A DNA stretch of 7,162 nucleotides, from assembly GCA_031270755.1 (NCBI GenBank), contig JAISWV010000223.1, positions 1 to 7,162 of the forward strand, in the 5' to 3' direction. Positions 6,108-7,162 of the stretch are shown in pieces. A model generated the notes under the pieces. The model saw only the letters and a program-made list of their open reading frames with translations, did not search any database and had not been told where the DNA came from. The stretch's first letter is position 1, and each line of letters begins with the position of its first letter. The stretch is from Synergistaceae bacterium (GTDB lineage Bacteria; Synergistota; Synergistia; Synergistales; Aminobacteriaceae). A program made the translations under genes and the position numbers.

Positions 6108-6925
6108 ACGTTCACCTTCATGACCTTGTAGACGACTTTGCCGTCGGGAGCGATGTCCACGCGGACGTAGTGGTGGAAGGACGCAGGGGTGCCCTTGTCG
6201 TAAAGGTTGCCGCCTCCGCCGCCCGTGACGATGTAGGGGGTCGCTCCCCATTTGCCCGTGTAGAAAGAGTGGACGTGACCCGTGAAGACCATGGTGACGC
6301 CGTATCGGTCGAAAAACTCACCCAGGCGCTCCACGTCCTTGGGCCTTCCGCTCATGTCGTGCGGGTTTTTACGGTTGGGGCGAGGATCCCGCAGAGGGCG
6401 GTGCATCATCAGGAAACGCCGCTTGAAGTGCCGGGCGTTTTCGAAGGTCTCCTCCAGCCACGAGAACTGGTCTTCGGTCAAGGAGGCGTCCAGGGCGTTG
6501 TCCAGCACGATGAAAGCGGTGCTTCCAATGGCAAAAGCATAGTAGTGGGGCGCACCGAAGAGCCGGGTGTAGGTGGCCGCGTTCTTCGACTTGAAGTGGT
6601 CGTGGTTGCTGGCGCAGGTCAAAAACGGCAAGTCCAGCCCCCGAACGTGGCGGAAAAAGGTGCTCTCATACTCCTGGGGCGTGGCGTAGTTCACCAGGTC
6701 CCCCAGGTCGAAGACGAAGAGCAGTCCTTCTTCTCTCAATATGAAGGGAAGGATTTTCGGAAACTTGGTGTTGGGGCCCTGGGTGTCCCCCACCACCACG
6801 AAAGAAAACGACTCCGGATCCCTGGGAATGCGCGCCAGGTTGTCGTCGTTCCACGCGCCCTCGGCCAGAGACGCAGCCAGCACCCACAGCAGCACCGCCC
6901 AGCGAATTATCTTTTTCAACACCAA
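6104..6925 (-). CDS. Exported calcineurin-like metallophosphoesterase
   Basis: This is a dinuclear metal phosphohydrolase of unknown substrate, about 273 residues long. A signal peptide is visible: basic KKIIR (4-8), a hydrophobic stretch (about 9-20), and likely cleavage after A21 (SLA|E), so it should act outside the cytoplasmic membrane. Metallophosphoesterase motifs occur in order: GDTQ (46-49, a Q variant of the usual GDxH), GDLV (75-78), SNHDH (106-110, Ser for the usual Gly of GNHD), MMH with H175, and GHVH (216-219). TGGGGG (234-239) is a glycine loop seen in related phosphoesterases. The start is uncertain: TTG 6925 stands 7 bases, GTG 6922 10 bases and TTG 6919 13 bases from the Shine-Dalgarno. 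It follows the nuclease-family gene by 27 bases on the same strand and is probably co-transcribed with it. The fold is secure; phosphatase, nuclease or nucleotidase activity cannot be separated from sequence. Confidence 0.88.
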   Translation of the reverse strand: MVLKKIIRWAVLLWVLAASLAEGAWNDDNLARIPRDPESFSFVVVGDTQGPNTKFPKILPFILREEGLLFVFDLGDLVNYATPQEYESTFFRHVRGLDLPFLTCASNHDHFKSKNAATYTRLFGAPHYYAFAIGSTAFIVLDNALDASLTEDQFSWLEETFENARHFKRRFLMMHRPLRDPRPNRKNPHDMSGRPKDVERLGEFFDRYGVTMVFTGHVHSFYTGKWGATPYIVTGGGGGNLYDKGTPASFHHYVRVDIAPDGKVVYKVMKVNV

Positions 6926-6932
6926 AACAAAA

Positions 6933-6938
6933 CTCCTT
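6933..6938 (-). promoter_or_regulatory. Ribosome binding site of the phosphoesterase
   Basis: AAGGAG read on the - strand lies between the stop of the upstream gene and the cluster of TTG/GTG/TTG start candidates. It is a consensus Shine-Dalgarno, which supports translation from a non-ATG start. No promoter is evident in the 27-base gap. Confidence 0.7.
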
Positions 6939-6952
6939 GCCCGCTTGAACGT

Positions 6953-7162
6953 TTATTGCAGACGTTCTATCTTGGCTTGGCCTATCTGCCGCGCCTTTTT
7001 GTCCACCGCAAGGCCGAGAAGCGTCACATTTTTCCCATTTTTTGGGGCGTGCTTGTCCGCGTAGCCTTTCTCGCGGATTTGCCGCATGGCGGCTTCAGCG
7101 GCTTTTTCAGACGCTTCTTTTCCCTCGGCCACCTTCAGCTCTATGACGTAATGATGCCCGTT
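6953..7162 (-). CDS. PD-(D/E)XK nuclease superfamily protein, C-terminal end (partial)
   Basis: On the - strand an open frame enters at the right edge and runs 69 codons to a TAA at 6955-6953; its start is outside the window. The residues begin NGHHYVIELKV, with the E-x-K half of a PD-(D/E)XK active site (E8 and K10 of the visible part). A helical AMRQIREKGYADKH segment (25-38) and KNVTLLGLAVDKKARQI (44-60) follow. From memory this matches the C-terminal domain called PDDEXK_9 (DUF1703), which is usually joined to an N-terminal AAA-ATPase-like domain of about 500 residues in total. The catalytic aspartate and the ATPase part would lie beyond the edge. Such proteins are often multicopy in anaerobes and their function is not established. 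It lies 27 bases upstream of the phosphoesterase, suggesting co-transcription. Confidence 0.8.
   Translation of the reverse strand, partial: NGHHYVIELKVAEGKEASEKAAEAAMRQIREKGYADKHAPKNGKNVTLLGLAVDKKARQIGQAKIERLQ

Noticed and set aside
4599..6251. 550-codon open frame on the - strand opposite aldA
   Set aside because: It lies antisense to a complete, motif-bearing dehydrogenase and extends into the phosphoesterase gene in another frame. It has a low-complexity His/Arg/Gly composition and no family resemblance.
6741..7064. 107-codon + strand frame across the phosphoesterase start and the nuclease-family end
   Set aside because: It runs antisense to two better supported genes and shows no motif or ribosome binding site.
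1..7162. A multi-gene defence, biosynthetic or mobile system
   Set aside because: The complete genes belong to known housekeeping or common enzyme families with intact motifs and unrelated roles. There are no transposases, integrases, CRISPR repeats or toxin-antitoxin pairs; only the truncated edge gene leaves the question open.

Overview
The window is a GC-rich bacterial chromosomal segment that is mostly housekeeping genes. It holds five complete protein genes and one partial gene at the right edge. The presumed diderm, anaerobic type of organism (Synergistota, or a clostridial relative, would fit) is a low-confidence inference. It rests on high GC, GTG/TTG starts with strong Shine-Dalgarno sites, an RsgA of the long type resembling clostridial proteins, a secreted phosphoesterase, and an edge gene of the AAA-ATPase-like/PD-(D/E)XK family that is often multicopy in such genomes. 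No rRNA, tRNA, CRISPR array, insertion sequence or prophage gene is visible.

Layout, left to right. On the + strand: rsgA (16-1107), a circularly permuted ribosome-assembly GTPase; a 164-base gap with a perfect Shine-Dalgarno in front of a four-codon ORF and a possible extended -10 promoter; dnaG (1272-3053), the replication primase; a 69-base gap containing an A/T-rich 9-mer duplication; argH (3123-4547), argininosuccinate lyase; a 126-base gap with a weak hairpin and a near-consensus sigma70 promoter; and aldA (4674-6107), an NAD-linked lactaldehyde/glycolaldehyde-type dehydrogenase. On the - strand: a calcineurin-like phosphoesterase with a signal peptide (6925-6104), preceded 27 bases upstream by the 3' end of a PD-(D/E)XK nuclease-family gene (6953-7162, running off the window).

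The + strand genes do not form one pathway. They cover ribosome maturation, DNA replication, arginine synthesis and aldehyde oxidation, and aldA clearly has its own promoter. The two - strand genes are close enough to be co-transcribed and converge on aldA, with the aldA and phosphoesterase stop codons sharing the same CTAG palindrome. I see no convincing undescribed system. The items most worth a second look are the truncated nuclease gene with its phosphoesterase partner, the four-codon ORF, and the shared stop.
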